From Planctomycetota bacterium (GTDB taxonomy: Bacteria > Planctomycetota > UBA8742 > UBA2392): DNA of 64,000 nt. The position numbers were made by a program, and so were the translations under genes. Every line of letters starts with the position of its first letter. The first letter of the stretch is position 1. The stretch spans positions 1 through 64,000 of the forward strand of contig JABARW010000012.1 of NCBI GenBank assembly GCA_019186845.1, read 5' to 3'. A model generated the notes under the pieces. It saw nothing but the letters and a program-made list of their open reading frames with translations, made no database searches and was not told where the DNA came from. Positions 62,454-64,000 of this stretch are shown in pieces.

Positions 62454-64000
62454 ATGAACATCACGGAAATCTGCATTCGCAAACCCGTGCTGGCCTGGAT
62501 GATCATGGCCGCCACGATCGTGTTTGGTCTGGTCGCGGCCTCGCGCATCGGCGTGTCCCAGTTTCCAGACGTCGACTTCCCCACCATTTCCGTGAGCGTG
62601 AACTGGGAAGGCGCTTCGCCCGAGGCCGTGGAGCAGGACGTCGTCGAGATCATCGAAGAGGCCGTCACGCAGGTGCAGGGCATCAAGTCCGTGACCTCCA
62701 CGGCGCGGCAGGGCAGCGCCAACATCACCATCGAGCTGGAGCTTTCGCGCAATGTCGATGCCGCGCTGCAGGACGTTCAGACGAAGATAGCCCAGTCGCG
62801 CCGGCGCCTGCCGCGGGACATTGACGAGCCGACGGTGAGCAAGACGAACCCCGAAGACCAGCCCATCATGTGGATCGGGCTCTCGGGGCCCTACTCGCGC
62901 GCGGTGCTCTCGGACACCGTGAAGTACCGCATCAAGGAGAAGCTGCAGACGCTGCCGGGCGTGGGCGAAATCACCCTGGGCGGTTACCTGGAACGCAACA
63001 TCCGAATCTGGGTCAAGGCTGACGAGCTGGACAAGCGCGGGCTGGTGGTGTCTGACGTGATCCGGGCGCTGTCGCGCCAGCACGTGGAGATGCCGGCGGG
63101 CCAGCTCCAGACCGTAGGGCGCGAGGTCAGCGTGCGCATCATGGGCGAGGCTCTGGACCTGGAGTCCTTGCGCAATATCACCGTGGCGCAGGTCGAGGGC
63201 CGGCCCGTCTACCTGCACCAGGTGTGCGACGTCGAGGACGGCTTTGAGGACGAGCGGCGCCTTTCGCGCGTCAACGGCACACCGGCCCAGGGCATCGGCA
63301 TCCGCAAGCAGCGCGGCGCCAACGCCGTCGAGGTCGCGCAGTCGGTCAAGGCCGCCATGGCCGAAATCCAGCCTACCCTGGACAAGGACATGGAACTGGC
63401 CGTCAACTTCGACAGCACCCAGTTCATTGAAGAAAGCGTGCACGAAATCGAGTTTGAAATCGTGCTGGCCGTGATCCTGACGGCGCTGGTGTGCTGGATT
63501 TTCCTGGGTTCGCTGTCCAGCACGCTCAACGTGATCCTGGCCATTCCCATGTCGCTGCTGGGCACGGTGGCCATCATCTACTTCCTGGGCTTCACGCTGA
63601 ACACCTTCACGCTGCTGGCCCTGGCGCTGGCCGTGGGCATCGTCGTGGACGACGCCATCATGGTCATGGAAAATATCTTCCGCCACGCCGAGGAGGGCAA
63701 GCCTCCCGTGCGCGCCTCACGTGAAGGCACGGCCGAAATCACCTTCGCCGCCCTGGCCGCCACCGTGGCCGTCATCGCCATATTTGTGCCTGTGGTGTTC
63801 ATGGAGGGCGTGATCGGCAAGTTCTTCCTCCAGTTCGGCGTCACGCTCTCCCTGGCCGTGATGCTGAGCTACCTCGAGGCCGTGACCCTGGCGCCCGCGC
63901 GCTGCGCCCAGATGGTGAACATGCATTCCGCCGCCCAGGCTCCGCGGATCATTGACCGGGGCTTTGACCTGCTCAAGGGCGCCTATGCCCGCGTGCTTCA
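62454..64000 (+). CDS. RND efflux pump, AcrB/MdtB-like (cut by window end)
   Basis: ATG 62454 opens MNITEICIRKPVLAWMIMAA, the usual first helix of HAE1-type RND pumps. The visible 515 residues cover the first periplasmic porter region (EAVEQDVVEIIEEAVTQVQGIKSVTS, QTKIAQSRRRLP, LPGVGEITLGG) and transmembrane helices 2-6. These include the proton-relay motif GIVVDDAIMVMEN with its two adjacent Asp residues, and the helix FMEGVIGKFFLQFGVTLSLAV. It is a drug or solvent exporter; the frame is open to the last base. Confidence 0.9.
   Translation, partial: MNITEICIRKPVLAWMIMAATIVFGLVAASRIGVSQFPDVDFPTISVSVNWEGASPEAVEQDVVEIIEEAVTQVQGIKSVTSTARQGSANITIELELSRNVDAALQDVQTKIAQSRRRLPRDIDEPTVSKTNPEDQPIMWIGLSGPYSRAVLSDTVKYRIKEKLQTLPGVGEITLGGYLERNIRIWVKADELDKRGLVVSDVIRALSRQHVEMPAGQLQTVGREVSVRIMGEALDLESLRNITVAQVEGRPVYLHQVCDVEDGFEDERRLSRVNGTPAQGIGIRKQRGANAVEVAQSVKAAMAEIQPTLDKDMELAVNFDSTQFIEESVHEIEFEIVLAVILTALVCWIFLGSLSSTLNVILAIPMSLLGTVAIIYFLGFTLNTFTLLALALAVGIVVDDAIMVMENIFRHAEEGKPPVRASREGTAEITFAALAATVAVIAIFVPVVFMEGVIGKFFLQFGVTLSLAVMLSYLEAVTLAPARCAQMVNMHSAAQAPRIIDRGFDLLKGAYARVL

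Noticed and set aside
61380..63686. A 768-codon open frame on the minus strand
   Set aside because: It is antisense to the RND adaptor and pump; its composition is His/Arg/Gly-rich without motifs.

Overview
The window is a GC-rich bacterial chromosome segment with tightly packed genes on both strands. It carries ordinary housekeeping genes (argS, priA, rnpA, gatCA, lepB, cca, uvrB, serA, cdsA, pstSCAB, one tRNA-Leu). The lineage looks planctomycete or another PVC-like phylum. The main clues are a very long GreA of the kind known from Chlamydia, a membrane-anchored coiled-coil protein with low-complexity repeats, an EboB-like hydrolase and unusually large Pst permeases. This placement is an inference; no rRNA gene is present to confirm it.

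Layout. 1-2,500 is an accessory, visibly less GC-rich patch: the tail of what looks like an Rhs/polymorphic-toxin gene, a secreted YwqK-like MORN-repeat protein, and about 1 kb of broken coding sequence with several copies of a small palindromic element. 2,521-8,071 holds an actin-like ATPase that resembles MamK of magnetosomes, the long greA with a clear promoter, and argS. 8,204-19,114 is a one-strand block of nine genes of phage virion type: portal, small putative scaffold, SU10-type major capsid protein, three connector/tail-like proteins, a 1,428-residue tail/fibre protein, a small membrane protein and an EF-hand lipoprotein. It has no terminase, integrase, replication, regulator or obvious endolysin gene, yet every frame is open. 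A secreted alpha/beta hydrolase and tRNA-Leu(UAG) follow.

20,689-30,726 has priA divergent from rnpA, then gatA/gatC, then a four-gene overlapping operon lepB-cca-CHASE2 cyclase-small membrane protein. The last product looks like an acyl carrier protein fold that has lost its phosphopantetheine serine. 30,902-38,108 has a vWA protein, an EboB-like TatD-family hydrolase, a DinB-like protein and a serine-biosynthesis neighbourhood: serA directly coupled to a histidine-phosphatase-family enzyme (a candidate metal-independent phosphoserine phosphatase), with a class V aminotransferase upstream.

38,270-50,050 has a coiled-coil membrane protein with fourteen 15-bp repeats, uvrB, an AT-richer island gene with a possible diadenylate-cyclase-like domain, a VOC protein, a CHAD-HD protein, cdsA, a NodIJ-type ABC exporter, an SRPBCC protein and a secreted coiled-coil protein. 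50,102-57,482 is pstS-C-A-B on the minus strand, with giant extracytoplasmic regions in both permeases and no PhoU or PhoBR in view. 57,604-64,000 has a small membrane protein, a solitary TaqI-like DNA methyltransferase, a STAS-domain protein, a PmtA-like methyltransferase and an RND efflux adaptor-pump pair cut by the window end.

The strongest candidates for something undescribed are the terminase-less capsid block, the MamK-like actin outside any magnetosome cluster in this window, the serine-less ACP-like membrane protein in a cyclic-nucleotide operon, and palindromic elements lying in frame within coding-like sequence. All calls come from reading the sequence; no similarity search was run.
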